From the NCBI GenBank assembly GCA_963755695.1, contig CAVWLB010000010.1:1860001-1924000 (forward strand): a stretch of DNA of 64,000 bases. The letters are read 5' to 3'. Source of the stretch: QHWT01 sp963755695. Lineage in GTDB: Bacteria; Acidobacteriota; Vicinamibacteria; Vicinamibacterales; 2-12-FULL-66-21. Shown piece after piece: positions 17,775-26,793 of this stretch; position 1 is the stretch's first letter, and each line of letters begins with the position of its first letter. The notes under the pieces are model-generated. The model was not told the DNA's origin, ran no database searches, and saw only the letters and a program-made list of their open reading frames with translations. The position numbers and the translations under genes were made by a program.

Positions 17775-18362
17775 ATGGACGTCCTCACCACGCTCGGCCG
17801 GACGCTGGGGTTCTCGTTTGCCGCGGGGATCAATCTCTACGCGACGGTGGCGATTCTCGGGCTGGCGAGTCGGTATGGGTGGGTCAATCTCCCGCCTCAG
17901 TATCAGGTGTTCGACAGCAACTGGATCATCGGCGGGGCGATTGCCTTGTACGTGATCGAATTTCTTGCGGACAAGATCCCGTGGCTCGACTCGGCGTGGG
18001 ACGCGGTACACACGCTCATCCGGCCGGTTGGCGGCGCACTGATCGCGATTGCGACGATCGGCGACGTCTCACCGGCAACCCAGACGCTGGTGGGCTTGCT
18101 CGGCGGAGCGCTCGCAACCGGCACTCACCTGAGCAAGAGCGGCACCCGGGCGGTTGCCAACGCGAGCCCAGAGCCGTTCACGAACTGGATCCTCAGCATC
18201 GGCGAGGACCTTTTCGTCGTCGGACTCGGCACGCTTGCGCTCAAGTACCCGGCTGCTGCCGCCGTCGTGGTGATTGTCTGCGTGGTGCTGATGCTCGCGT
18301 TTGCCACGTGGATCATCCGCGCTGTGAAGCGCCGCTTCGCGCGGCCAAGTCACGCGGTGTAG
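17775..18362 (+). CDS. DUF4126 family membrane protein
   Basis: The 195-residue protein has about five hydrophobic segments. AAGINLYATVAILGLASR near the N-terminus and SGTRAVANASPEPFTNWILS in the middle are characteristic of DUF4126. The function of the family is not known. It is monocistronic between a repeat array and a convergent acyltransferase gene. Confidence 0.75.
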   Translation: MDVLTTLGRTLGFSFAAGINLYATVAILGLASRYGWVNLPPQYQVFDSNWIIGGAIALYVIEFLADKIPWLDSAWDAVHTLIRPVGGALIAIATIGDVSPATQTLVGLLGGALATGTHLSKSGTRAVANASPEPFTNWILSIGEDLFVVGLGTLALKYPAAAAVVVIVCVVLMLAFATWIIRAVKRRFARPSHAV

Positions 18363-18465
18363 GGCGGATCTGCCTGAAAACGGGCGGGTGTAGCGCGCCT
18401 CTTTAGCGGCGCCGCGTGAAGCCGGGTCCGAGGGCCGCCCTGCTCGGGAAACCGTCCCCGCGACT

Positions 18466-19194
18466 TCAAGCCTCGAGCATCCGGGCGACTTCACCACGCA
18501 CCCGCGCAACGAGCGCATCACGCTGCTCCAGGCCGAGCCCGGCCGTCTCGACCGGCGCGGCAAGGTGTACCTGCACCGTCACGGGATAGATGATGGGACT
18601 TCCCTTGCGCATCGCATTGCGCGCACCCTTGATGGCGATCGGCACGATTGGCGCCTGGGCCTTCAGCGCCATGATGAAGCCTCCCTTTTTGAACGGGAGC
18701 AGCTCCCCTGTGCGGCTGCGCGTACCTTCCGGAAAGATCAGGAACGAATTCCCCGCACGCAACGCATCGGCAGCGCGCTCGATCGCAGGAAGACTTTGAT
18801 CGCGGTTCCCACGTTCGAGCGGAATGAATCCGGCGAGGTCAAACGCCCGCACGAGAATCGGCAACTTCCGCAGCTCCGCCTTGTAAAGAATTCTCAGCCG
18901 GGGAAAGAGCTGGTGAAGAACGTCGAAGATCACCGGTGGCTCCAGGTTGCTGGCGTGATTCACCGCGTACACGGCTGCGCGATGATGTTGGAGGTTCTCG
19001 AGCCCGTGCTGCTCCATTCGAATGCCGCTCAGGAACAATCCCAGGCGAACGCCCCACAACCCGACAATGTAAAGGATGCGCGGGTTGCCGAGGATCAGCG
19101 CGAGGAGCACAAACGGCGGACCCACCACCAGCACGTACAACGCGACCACAACATAGGTCGCGAGGGATCGGAGAGCGGCGACGACGATGCTCAT
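18466..19194 (-). CDS. 1-acyl-sn-glycerol-3-phosphate acyltransferase (PlsC-like)
   Basis: The 242-residue protein has an N-terminal membrane anchor and the PlsC motifs: NHASNLEPP (motif I), a variant of the usual NHX4D with Glu in place of Asp, GFIPLERG (motif II), FPEGTRSRTG (motif III) and VPIAIKG (motif IV). It transfers an acyl chain to lysophosphatidic acid in phospholipid synthesis. The ATG at 19194 is preferred; upstream TTG codons reach into the carD terminator. The Glu in motif I is worth a check because the His/Asp pair is catalytic in studied enzymes. Confidence 0.85.
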   Translation of the reverse strand: MSIVVAALRSLATYVVVALYVLVVGPPFVLLALILGNPRILYIVGLWGVRLGLFLSGIRMEQHGLENLQHHRAAVYAVNHASNLEPPVIFDVLHQLFPRLRILYKAELRKLPILVRAFDLAGFIPLERGNRDQSLPAIERAADALRAGNSFLIFPEGTRSRTGELLPFKKGGFIMALKAQAPIVPIAIKGARNAMRKGSPIIYPVTVQVHLAAPVETAGLGLEQRDALVARVRGEVARMLEA

Positions 19195-19204
19195 TGCGTA
19201 CAAC

Positions 19205-19238
19205 AAAAAGGGCCGAAGGATTATCCATCCCTCGGCCC
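19205..19238 (-). terminator. Rho-independent terminator of carD
   Basis: On the minus strand a 12-bp stem (one G-U pair; arms 19227-19238 and 19210-19221) with a 5-nt loop is followed directly by five T (19205-19209). It starts 22 bp after the carD stop. This is the clearest classic terminator in the window. Confidence 0.9.
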
Positions 19239-19259
19239 CGGAATCAACCGTCGGAGCAG

Positions 19260-19838
19260 TTACGATGCCTTCGCGGTACGCCGCGCGCTGACGCGCGTGG
19301 TCGGCGCGGCCTTTGCGGCCTTGGCGCGGGCGATCGACCGAGTCTTGGTGGCGAAGCAGCGCTCGAGCGCGCGATCCACCTTCTCCTCGATTGCCTCCGA
19401 CTTCTCGTGCGACACTTCCGAAATCTCCGAGATGACGAGGAACTTCGCGCGATCGAGCATCCGCTTCTCGCGGAAGGACAGGTTTTTCGAGCGCGCGAGG
19501 AAGGTGAGGCTCTTCAGCACCTCGACCACGTCGTAGATCGATCCGGTTCGCATGCGATCCGAATTGTCCTTGAAGCGGCCCTTCCAGTTCTGGTGGTTGT
19601 CGATCTTGCCGTCGCCGAGCAGGCCGAAGAGCCGCTCGATTTCTTCATCGCCGATCGCGCGGCGAAGACCGACGCCGTCGACGTTGTCCACGGGCACGAG
19701 CACGGTCGTCTCGTTCGCCACCATCCGAAGATGGTAGAAGCCACACGTGGTACCGAGAATGGTTTTGGTTTCTATGCCTTGAACGACGCCGAGACCATGG
19801 TTTGGGTAAATGACCTTGTCACCAACCTGGAATGTCAC
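19260..19838 (-). CDS. carD: CarD family transcription regulator
   Basis: From the GTG at 19838, with GGGGGA as ribosome site, the product is 192 residues. FQVGDKVIYPNHGLGVVQGI is the start of the RNA-polymerase-interacting CarD/CdnL/TRCF domain; the helical C-terminal DNA-binding part follows, ending in a basic Ala-rich tail. CarD binds the RNA polymerase beta subunit and stabilises open complexes, often at rRNA promoters. The gene has its own promoter and a strong terminator. Longer in-frame starts cover the promoter and are rejected. Confidence 0.93.
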   Translation of the reverse strand: MTFQVGDKVIYPNHGLGVVQGIETKTILGTTCGFYHLRMVANETTVLVPVDNVDGVGLRRAIGDEEIERLFGLLGDGKIDNHQNWKGRFKDNSDRMRTGSIYDVVEVLKSLTFLARSKNLSFREKRMLDRAKFLVISEISEVSHEKSEAIEEKVDRALERCFATKTRSIARAKAAKAAPTTRVSARRTAKAS

Positions 19839-19896
19839 ATGTCCCCCACAGCAGCAGGTAAGTCGGAAGGGTAAGTAAGCCCTGAGCAGTCCCTTC

Positions 19897-19925
19897 AGTA
19901 TACCGAACGTACGCTGAAAGGGCAA
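19897..19925 (-). promoter_or_regulatory. Sigma-70-type promoter of carD
   Basis: On the minus strand TTGCCC (19920-19925) and TATACT (19897-19902) are separated by exactly 17 bp, about 60 bp upstream of the carD GTG. Unlike most promoters here, this one gives a normal leader with a ribosome binding site. Confidence 0.7.
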
Positions 19926-20070
19926 GGAAACAGGCCTAAAATCGGCACTTTTTTCACTGTTGGGGCGGGCGATCTGAAATGTCAGCTGCGAACCGGACTG
20001 GCAGCATGTTCAGGTGTTTTGGCGTAACCGCCAACGATGAAATAACTTGCGGCCGAATGCCCGAGCTGGC

Positions 20071-21096
20071 TCAGCCGGCGCCGTAACGTCCGAGTGCAAG
20101 CTCGGCGATCTCGCTGATGAGCTGCGTGTAGTTGCGTCCTGCCTTCCGCGCCGCCATCACGAATTCCGCCTTCGACGCAAGCCACGGATTTGGATTCGCC
20201 TCGATGACGGCGACGCGGCCGTCGGGACGCAAGCGCATGTCGATGCGCGCGTAGTCGCGCAACTCGAGCGCCTGGAAGACCGAGATCGCCGTTTGCTGCA
20301 AGACTGCCGCGGTCTCCTCCGCCAGATCGTCCACGACCGCCGACTTCGTGTCGCGATATGCTCGCGTGCCGCGACCCCACTTGACCTCGGCGCCGGCGAT
20401 CCGCGGCGTCCCCTGTGGCAACTTCGAGAGGTCGAGCTCCACCACCGGGAGCGCCGTGGGATTGTCGTTGCCGATCACCCCGACGTACATTTCGCGCCCC
20501 TCGACGTATTCCTCGATCAGCACCGGCGAATCGAAGTTCGCGTGCAGCCAGTCGATGCGTTCCATCAGCTCGCGGATCGAGCTGACCACCGCGTTGAACT
20601 CGATCCCGATCGAACCGTCCTCGCGCGCGGGCTTCACGATGACCGGAAACTCGAGGTCGTGCGAGAAGTCGAGGCGGCCGCGGTAGGATCGCGCGAACAC
20701 CGGGGTATGAATGCCGTGGAACTCGAGGATCTTCTTCGCGTTTCCCTTGTCCTGCGCATACAGCAAGCCGTGTGACCCTGAGCCGGTGAAGCGCTTGCCC
20801 AACAGCTCCATGTAGGCGGCGATGCAGTAGTCGGCGGTGTCGTTGCCGGCAAAGGATTCGGCAAGGTTGAAGATCAGATCGGCTTCCGAGCGCGCGAGCG
20901 CGTGGAGGCTCTTGGTCGACCCGTCGAGGCAGTGCAACGTGGCCTGATGACCAAGTTTGCCCAGCGCCTCGGCGACCTCCTCTTCGACCTCCTTCTTGTC
21001 GAGCGTGCGCGTCAGCGGCGCCTTGTCAGCCGACGCGCCTTCTTCCTCCGGTTCTTCCCAGCGATCGTAGATGACGAGGATGTTGAGCGTTCCCAC
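20071..21096 (-). CDS. ATP-grasp ligase, D-alanine--D-alanine ligase-like
   Basis: The 341-residue protein has the Ddl-type domain order: an N-terminal region with DLIFNLAESFAG, a central ATP-binding part with FPVIVKPAREDGSIGIEF and VLIEEYVEGREM, and a C-terminal metal-binding VAVIEANPNPWLA. ATP-grasp enzymes join a carboxylate to an amine. An acidic insertion near residue 15 and an atypical start suggest a paralogue rather than the housekeeping Ddl. The start is GTG, 8 nt after TATAAT. Confidence 0.75.
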   Translation of the reverse strand: MGTLNILVIYDRWEEPEEEGASADKAPLTRTLDKKEVEEEVAEALGKLGHQATLHCLDGSTKSLHALARSEADLIFNLAESFAGNDTADYCIAAYMELLGKRFTGSGSHGLLYAQDKGNAKKILEFHGIHTPVFARSYRGRLDFSHDLEFPVIVKPAREDGSIGIEFNAVVSSIRELMERIDWLHANFDSPVLIEEYVEGREMYVGVIGNDNPTALPVVELDLSKLPQGTPRIAGAEVKWGRGTRAYRDTKSAVVDDLAEETAAVLQQTAISVFQALELRDYARIDMRLRPDGRVAVIEANPNPWLASKAEFVMAARKAGRNYTQLISEIAELALGRYGAG

Positions 21097-21104
21097 GCAC
21101 GAGA

Positions 21105-21110
21105 ATTATA
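21105..21110 (-). promoter_or_regulatory. TATAAT -10 box of the ATP-grasp ligase, leaderless
   Basis: Perfect TATAAT on the minus strand, 8 nt before the GTG, the same geometry as rex. A plus-strand TATGAT at about 21123 may serve the divergent lipoprotein gene, so the two promoters lie nearly back to back. Confidence 0.55.
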
Positions 21111-21158
21111 AGCTAGCGTTGCTATGATTTTGAATCACCGAAGACGCGCGGAGGCATC

Positions 21159-21647
21159 ATGAAGAGACCGTCAGCCGCATTCGTCGTGTTCGCGATCGGG
21201 TTACTTGCCTCGGCGTGCGGCAGCCCGAGGCAGAACGAATTCACCACCCAGGAGGCCGGCGCCATCCGGGAAAAGAACGAGGCGTTCGTCGCAGCCTTCA
21301 ACAACAAGCAGATCCCGCAAATCATCGACATGTACGCCGAGAATGCGACGTTCATGCCGCCCAATCGTCCGGTGCTGCGCGGCCGAAACGCGATCAGGAA
21401 CTTCTATGACGAGCTGCTGAACCAGATGGGCGGGACGAATCTGAAGCTCGAAGTCTCGGAAGTGGTCGGCCACGGCCCGCTCGCGTACCAGGCAGGCTCC
21501 TACGAAATCGAATACAAGCCGGCGACCGGCACCGCCCCGCGCGATCGGGACCGCGGGAAATATCTGTTCGTGCTGCGCAACCTGAATGGCCCGTGGCGCT
21601 ACGAGTACACCGTCTGGAACAGTGATCTGCTGCCACCGGGCCGCTAG
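21159..21647 (+). CDS. Lipoprotein with SnoaL/DUF4440-like (NTF2 fold) domain
   Basis: The 162-residue product has a lipoprotein signal with lipobox LASAC (Cys at about residue 20), so it is probably anchored in a membrane facing the periplasm. The mature part resembles NTF2-fold DUF4440/SnoaL-like proteins: EKNEAFVAAFNNKQIPQIID, YAENATFMPPNRPVLRGRNA and YRYEYTVWNSD. A strong GGAGG precedes the ATG. The ligand is unknown. Confidence 0.75.
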   Translation: MKRPSAAFVVFAIGLLASACGSPRQNEFTTQEAGAIREKNEAFVAAFNNKQIPQIIDMYAENATFMPPNRPVLRGRNAIRNFYDELLNQMGGTNLKLEVSEVVGHGPLAYQAGSYEIEYKPATGTAPRDRDRGKYLFVLRNLNGPWRYEYTVWNSDLLPPGR

Positions 21648-21699
21648 AGACCCGGCTTTACGCCGCGCCGCAAACGAGGCGCCCTCGACCAAGGCACCG

Positions 21700-23658
21700 T
21701 TACCTGACCACCCGGAACGCGCGGGTCATCATGCCGACTTGCTGCCCGTCGACGCTAATCACTGCGCGCGCGACGTAGGTACCAGCCGCAAGTGGCGCAA
21801 GCGGGATTGCCGCCGCCGCGGCGCGGCTGTGCACGTCGGCATCCGGCGTCTGAAGCGGCGCCGGTACGGTTTCGAGTGCCGGGGACTCTGGGGTTGCCGC
21901 GGCCTCCATTTTCACCGATGCCCGTGCGAAGACTGCCGGCGCCTCCGCGAACAATTCAAAGTACGCATGCAGCACGTCGGCGGTTACTTCTCCCGTCACA
22001 CTCGGCAGGATGCCGCCTGCCGCCGAACCGCCCGTATCGTCGCCAATCATCAACTCGGAGGCTCTGAACGGTCCAAGGCGGCTGACGTAAGCGCGAACCT
22101 TGCGCTCCACGCTGCCGCTCTGACCTCCCGCGTTCGAGACGGCGACGCGGAGGGTGTACGGCCCGGGCTCGGCAAGAAGCGTCGCAAAGAATCGCTGCGA
22201 GCCTGGCGGCGATTGTGACGACGGCGTCATCTGCGCCTGGTAGAAGCTGGCTGCGGCCTGGCCCTTGTCGTCAACCAGCACCATTCCAACGGCCAACCGA
22301 TCCCCCGAATCGGGCGCACGATCGACGTCCGCCGCGACCAGCACCCGCACCTTCAACGATCCCGGATCCTGGAAAACGTAGGTCGTCAGGGTCAGTGGAA
22401 TCCGGGTGGCGGGCACCGGCGTCCGCAGCAGGTCGGCGACGGTCTCCTTTTCGTTCTTGCCGCGCGCGAGGTTGACGCCAAATTCTCGACGCGAGCGCAC
22501 CGACACCCCACCGCGGCGAACCGTCACCGTGATCGCGTGCGACTTGCCGTCACGGTCGCCGGCCGACGGCTCGAACGTGAGCAGGTAGTAGCCGGAAAGC
22601 TCCGACGCGACGCGCGCGAATGCGAAGTCGGGATCCGCGAGGACGCGAAACAACTCTCCGCCCCCGGCCCCACTGACGAATTGCAGTCCCTCCTCGCGGA
22701 CCGCGCGGTCGCGCACACGGCTCGTCGCCAGACGCGCTTCTGAGGCATCGGTTTCGGAGGGTTCGGGTTTCAGTGCATACAGCGTCACGTGCGCGGCCGC
22801 AGCCGCACGGCTGAAGCCTTCGACGACCCGCCGTTCGTTGTCGATGACCAATCCCTCGGATACGAGCACCAGCGTCTTCGGCGTCTCACTCGACCCGAGC
22901 CGCTCCAGGATCGCGCCCAGGCCGTTCATCGTGTTGCGGGCACGTTCGTGCGCATAATTGGCCACGATGCTCGCGTCTTCTTTGAGCATCTTGGTGCACA
23001 TCATGACTTCCGAATTGCCACCTCCTCTGCCGCTGATCTCCCCGCATTCGCGATCCGTCACCTGCTGCATCGCAAACGTGTTGTTGTTTTCGAACGCCAG
23101 GGCATCCGCGATCCCGATGTTCATCGTGCCGCGCTGCGTGTCTCCCTGCCCGTCGATCTGGCGGACCGCCGCTTCGATCGCGCGGTGATCGGTCGTGAAA
23201 TCGATAGCAGGGCCGATCGGAATGCTGAACAGCGCCACGCGATCGGATGGATCGAGCTTCTCGACGAACCGGGCCGCCGCCGCGAGCACGTCGCGCGCCC
23301 GGACCGGCGCGATGCTGCCGCGGTCGACGACCAGGCCAATCAGCCTTCCCGATTGCACGGTGTTCGTACTGAAGTCTGGCAGCGACTCGGCCGGTGTCTC
23401 CTTGAGGGGCTCGGTCTTCAGGGAGACGAACTGCGCGGACGTGATTTTGCGAGCCTGCCCGTCGACGGTCAGATCGAAATCGTCACGACCGAGATCTTCG
23501 ACCGGGCGCCCGTTCTTGTCGACGACGTTGACGTCCACGCTCACCACGTCGACCGATGAGCTGAACACCGGTCTCTGCGGCGTGCCGGGTGACCGGGCCG
23601 CGACACCAATGGCCAGCGAGAGGATTCCCGCGGCCAGCGAGAATCGATCGACGGACAC
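21700..23658 (-). CDS. VWFA-related Acidobacterial domain protein
   Basis: The 652-residue exported protein starts with a signal peptide (about residues 1-25). SSVDVVSVDVNVVDKNGRPV and DLGRDDFDLTVDGQ match the opening of the acidobacterial VWFA-related family (TIGR03436). The VWA region holds VVDRGSIAP in the place of the metal-binding DxSxS, so the metal site is incomplete. The second half is beta-rich. The role is unknown; members are abundant in Acidobacteriota and may mediate extracellular adhesion or assembly. Confidence 0.8.
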   Translation of the reverse strand: MSVDRFSLAAGILSLAIGVAARSPGTPQRPVFSSSVDVVSVDVNVVDKNGRPVEDLGRDDFDLTVDGQARKITSAQFVSLKTEPLKETPAESLPDFSTNTVQSGRLIGLVVDRGSIAPVRARDVLAAAARFVEKLDPSDRVALFSIPIGPAIDFTTDHRAIEAAVRQIDGQGDTQRGTMNIGIADALAFENNNTFAMQQVTDRECGEISGRGGGNSEVMMCTKMLKEDASIVANYAHERARNTMNGLGAILERLGSSETPKTLVLVSEGLVIDNERRVVEGFSRAAAAAHVTLYALKPEPSETDASEARLATSRVRDRAVREEGLQFVSGAGGGELFRVLADPDFAFARVASELSGYYLLTFEPSAGDRDGKSHAITVTVRRGGVSVRSRREFGVNLARGKNEKETVADLLRTPVPATRIPLTLTTYVFQDPGSLKVRVLVAADVDRAPDSGDRLAVGMVLVDDKGQAAASFYQAQMTPSSQSPPGSQRFFATLLAEPGPYTLRVAVSNAGGQSGSVERKVRAYVSRLGPFRASELMIGDDTGGSAAGGILPSVTGEVTADVLHAYFELFAEAPAVFARASVKMEAAATPESPALETVPAPLQTPDADVHSRAAAAAIPLAPLAAGTYVARAVISVDGQQVGMMTRAFRVVR

Positions 23659-23685
23659 GTTGCGATCAGTATAGACGCGGCCGAA

Positions 23686-24984
23686 CTACTCCGGTTGCCC
23701 GGCGTGAGCCGCGGGGCGATTGTCTTCCGCCAGCATTGCCGTCCGGCCGGCGCTGCGGTAGGAACGGAGCACGGGTGTGGTACCTACGATCCAAGCCGTC
23801 GCAACAAGACACCCGAGGCCGCCGGAAACGACTGAAAAGACCGGGCCGCGCCAGTTGGCCACGAGGCCCGCCTCGAGCTCGCCAAGCTGCGGGCCGCCCA
23901 TGAAAAAGATCATGTTCACGCCGGTCATCCGCCCGCGCAGGCGATCCGGCGTCTCCAGTTGTCTCACGAGATTGCGCAGCACCGTGCTCACGGTGTCGGT
24001 CGCCCCGGTGACCGCGAGGCACAGGAACGACAGCCAGAACCGTCGCGACAGTCCGAAGACGACGGTGGCCGCCCCATAGCCCATCACGGCCGCGGCGAGT
24101 ACCGCGCCGCGCCGCTCGATCGCATCCACCGCGCGGACCATGATCCCGCTGGTGACGATCGCGCCAGCCGCGGGCGCGGCATAGAGCCATCCATAGCCTT
24201 TCGCGCCGACGTTGAGGATGTCCTGCGCAAAGATCGGGAGGAGCGCCGTCGCCGATGAAAAGAACGTGGCAAAGAAATCGAGCAGCATCGTGGATCGGAT
24301 CAGTGGCGACCTGAACACGAAGCGCAGCCCTTCGATCGCCGCGTGTATCGTAAATTCCGCGCGGCGCTCCTCCCCTTCCGCTCCGGGCTCAGCTGCCTCG
24401 CGGCGAACATCTCGCATCATCAGAATCGCCGCGATCACGACAAGGAACGAAATCGCGTTCAGTCCGTACGCCCACGCGATTCCCACTTGACCGATGACGA
24501 TGCCGCCCAGCGCGGGGCCGGTGACGGCGGCAACCTGGAACATGATCGTGTTGAGGCTGAGCGCGTTGGCGAGATGGTCGCGCGGCACCAGGTTCGGAAC
24601 GAGCGCCTGTCGGGCGGGCAAATCGAACGCCCCGGCGGCGGCGCTCGCCGCTGAGATCGCATAGACCGGCCAGACCACCGTCAGACCATGCCACGTAAGG
24701 AGCGCCAGCGCCGCCGCGAGCAGCGCCATCACAGCTTGAGTCACGAGCATGACGCGGCGACGATCGAAGACGTCGGCCGCCACGCCGCTGAGCAGCGAGA
24801 ACAGGACGATCGGCAGCACGCGAACGAGTCCCACCATGCCGAGCGCCAGCGCGCGCCGATCGTCGGGCACGAGCAGAGAGACGTGCCAGAGGATCGCAGC
24901 CGATTGCATGAGGCTGCCGGAGAACGAAACGAGCAAGCCGAACCAGAGGAGACGGAAGTTGCGGTGGCGGAGAGCAACGAACAA
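23686..24984 (-). CDS. Major facilitator superfamily transporter (EntS/MFS_3 type)
   Basis: The 432-residue protein has 12 predicted membrane segments. FRLLWFGLLVSFSGSLMQS and DVFDRRRVMLVTQ (the loop 2-3 signature) match drug or siderophore exporters of the EntS/MFS_3 group. It would pump a small molecule out by proton antiport. The start is a TTG with a TAGATT 6 nt before it. The VWFA gene follows on the same strand after 27 bp, so the two may be co-transcribed. Confidence 0.8.
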   Translation of the reverse strand: MFVALRHRNFRLLWFGLLVSFSGSLMQSAAILWHVSLLVPDDRRALALGMVGLVRVLPIVLFSLLSGVAADVFDRRRVMLVTQAVMALLAAALALLTWHGLTVVWPVYAISAASAAAGAFDLPARQALVPNLVPRDHLANALSLNTIMFQVAAVTGPALGGIVIGQVGIAWAYGLNAISFLVVIAAILMMRDVRREAAEPGAEGEERRAEFTIHAAIEGLRFVFRSPLIRSTMLLDFFATFFSSATALLPIFAQDILNVGAKGYGWLYAAPAAGAIVTSGIMVRAVDAIERRGAVLAAAVMGYGAATVVFGLSRRFWLSFLCLAVTGATDTVSTVLRNLVRQLETPDRLRGRMTGVNMIFFMGGPQLGELEAGLVANWRGPVFSVVSGGLGCLVATAWIVGTTPVLRSYRSAGRTAMLAEDNRPAAHAGQPE

Positions 24985-25277
24985 GCTCTCAATCTACCAA
25001 ATGTCATCGGTGCGGCAGTATCCTCGAACGCTCCATGGGGATCGATTCGTGCTTCGCATCCGCGCTTGGAATCGCCACCGGCCAAACCGTCGTCGGACGG
25101 CATGGGCGCGAGAATTACGCGCTGATGCCGATGCCGGTTCGCGGCGGAGTGATGCTCACATTCGTTCGGGTGCCGCACGGGGGCGGCAGCCGGCGCCAAT
25201 TGAGCGGAGCCAGTGCAGACTCGGGGATTGTTCCGTGAAGGCGACCGGAGTCTGATAATCTGAAGGGCGCCTTACAC
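24985..25277. other. No gene recognised; tRNA promoter at the right end
   Basis: Open frames on both strands here are short and show no known family. Just before the tRNA, TGATAAT (25253-25259) looks like an extended -10, about 19 bp upstream of the mature tRNA. Confidence 0.4.
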
Positions 25278-25366
25278 GCCGGAGTGGTGAAACTGGCAGA
25301 CGCGCCGGACTCAAAATCCGGTGGGCTTTACCGCCCGTGTGGGTTCGATTCCCACCTCCGGCACCA
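25278..25366 (+). tRNA. tRNA-Leu (anticodon CAA)
   Basis: The acceptor stem pairs GCCGGAG (25278-25284) with CTCCGGC (25356-25362), followed by discriminator A and an encoded CCA. The anticodon stem is CCGGA/TCCGG with loop CTCAAAA, giving anticodon CAA (reads TTG). A long variable arm (GTGGGCTTTACCGCCC) marks a class II tRNA, and GGTTCGATTCC is the T arm. Its 3' half is the integration target of the island that follows. Confidence 0.97.
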
Positions 25367-25844
25367 AATCGTTAGGAAATCCGCACATTACGCGCTCTTC
25401 TCCGACCCGGATTCCTTCGCTTCGGTGCCGATTGTCCCTGTCGCGGCCCGATCGATCTTCCGCGGCCGCATCCCGGAGTGCGCCGGCATCGACGATCGCG
25501 TACCGGCGATAGATGCTCTCGATCTTGTGCCCGACCATCGCCATCGCGGCCGAGCGGGATACGCCATCCCGTTCCAAGTTGCGACCCGCCGAGCGCCGCA
25601 TATCGTGCAGCAACCGCCCGGGTACGCCCGCGGCGGTACACGCGGCCTGCCAGGCGCCGCGCACGTTCCGGATCGGCTTCCCGTTCCGGTGAAAGACCTG
25701 TGGGACGATCCGCCCTGCTTGCTTCAACCGGTGGTGTTCGGCCTGCTGCGCCTTCAGGAGGGTTTCGAGCGCCGCGGTGAAGCGGTACGCCCGCCCTCGC
25801 CGTTCTTCGGTACTACACTTGCAGCAGGATCGCCGACCGCTCAC
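25311..25844 (-). pseudogene. Tyrosine recombinase (phage-type integrase), C-terminal fragment
   Basis: The 177-codon frame covers only the C-terminal catalytic half: LLHDMRRSAGRNL holds the HxxR box, MVGHKIESIYRRY the second His and the tyrosine nucleophile. The N-terminal core-binding domain and the first catalytic Arg are missing upstream, where the frame degenerates. The frame runs antisense through the tRNA and stops inside it, as is common for tRNA-targeting integrases. It probably integrated the island and is now inactive. Confidence 0.85.
25317..25366 (+). repeat. attL: 3' end of tRNA-Leu
   Basis: 50 bp identical to 33882-33931. A further ggactca match lies just upstream of both copies, separated by three differing bases (AAA here, CAG at attR). 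Confidence 0.9.
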
Positions 25845-26793
25845 ACGGTTGACGGTTTTAGGCCTTCCGCCGCGCTTCGCAGGCGCGACGGGGGGCCGCC
25901 TTTCTTCTGTCGCGGAGTGTGGCAGAGCGGGTACGTCCTGTCAAAGTTCCTACAAAAGAAATGGTTGCCACTGTGCACCGCCGTCATCGGGTGAGGCCTT
26001 TCCGCACACTAGCTGACTGACGTTAATTGCCGGTCCTCCGGGACAGCTGCGGCGCCGGCAGCGCCTCTCTCCTGCGTGCGTTCCTTCTTCTCTTGTGGCT
26101 GCCATCGTCTAAGTGTTCTGAAATCTGGCCCGGGACAGAACTTTGTTCGGCTCGGACCAGAGCACCTCACACGTGCCCAGACCGATCATTCGGAAACTCG
26201 CTACATCTCTGTTGGTATCAACCGTGTAGTCCTAAGCGGCGTGACTTGGGATCCTCCCCCCAGGTACCAACCAGAAGGGTGATCAATGGTCGATATCGAT
26301 GGGGGCCTCAACGCCTCACCGTTTATGGTTCCTCAAAGGACGCGCCGGGCCGTTGATCGCCAACCGCCATCTCACCGTCCTTTTGAAGTGCTGGCGGGCG
26401 ACCACGCCCGACACACCCCTGAACTAGAAGGCGAGTGCGTGGTGCTCTGTCGGTTTCGACGCCTGCGTGCTGGGCCGCTCTATACCGCCACGATGGTCGC
26501 ATACGAGTCGCACATCGAACTTGAACTGCACCACCACTACAGGTTGCGCCGTCGTCTGAAATTTGGCCGACCAGCCGGAGCCTGTGTCTATGTGCAACGC
26601 CTCGCTGCGCGCCTTCAACGGCGCGGCTTCAGAGAGGAATTAGGCTGCCTAAAGTCTTCAGTGTTTCGACTGCCGTAGGGACTCAGCGCGCCGATTTGAT
26701 TCGATGTGTGTCATGGCGCGTTCGATCCATTCCCGCCTCTTTTGATCCGTTTTCGAGAGCGAGAAGGCCGACCTCCTCTCCTGGGGATAGTCA
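25845..26793. other. Island stretch without a recognisable gene
   Basis: Open frames on both strands (for example 26286-26678 plus) have no recognisable motif, no ribosome site and unusual His/Arg-rich composition. The missing N-terminal half of the integrase would lie at 25845-26500 if intact, but no integrase-like frame is seen there. Confidence 0.4.

Noticed and set aside
19982..20380. 132-codon minus-strand frame
   Set aside because: Overlaps the ATP-grasp ligase in another frame and has no motif.
25035..25238. 67-codon plus-strand frame upstream of the tRNA
   Set aside because: No family or ribosome site; overlaps similar frames on the other strand.
26286..26678. 130-codon plus-strand frame on the island
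   Set aside because: No ribosome site, no family, and biased His/Arg composition; not distinguishable from a chance frame.
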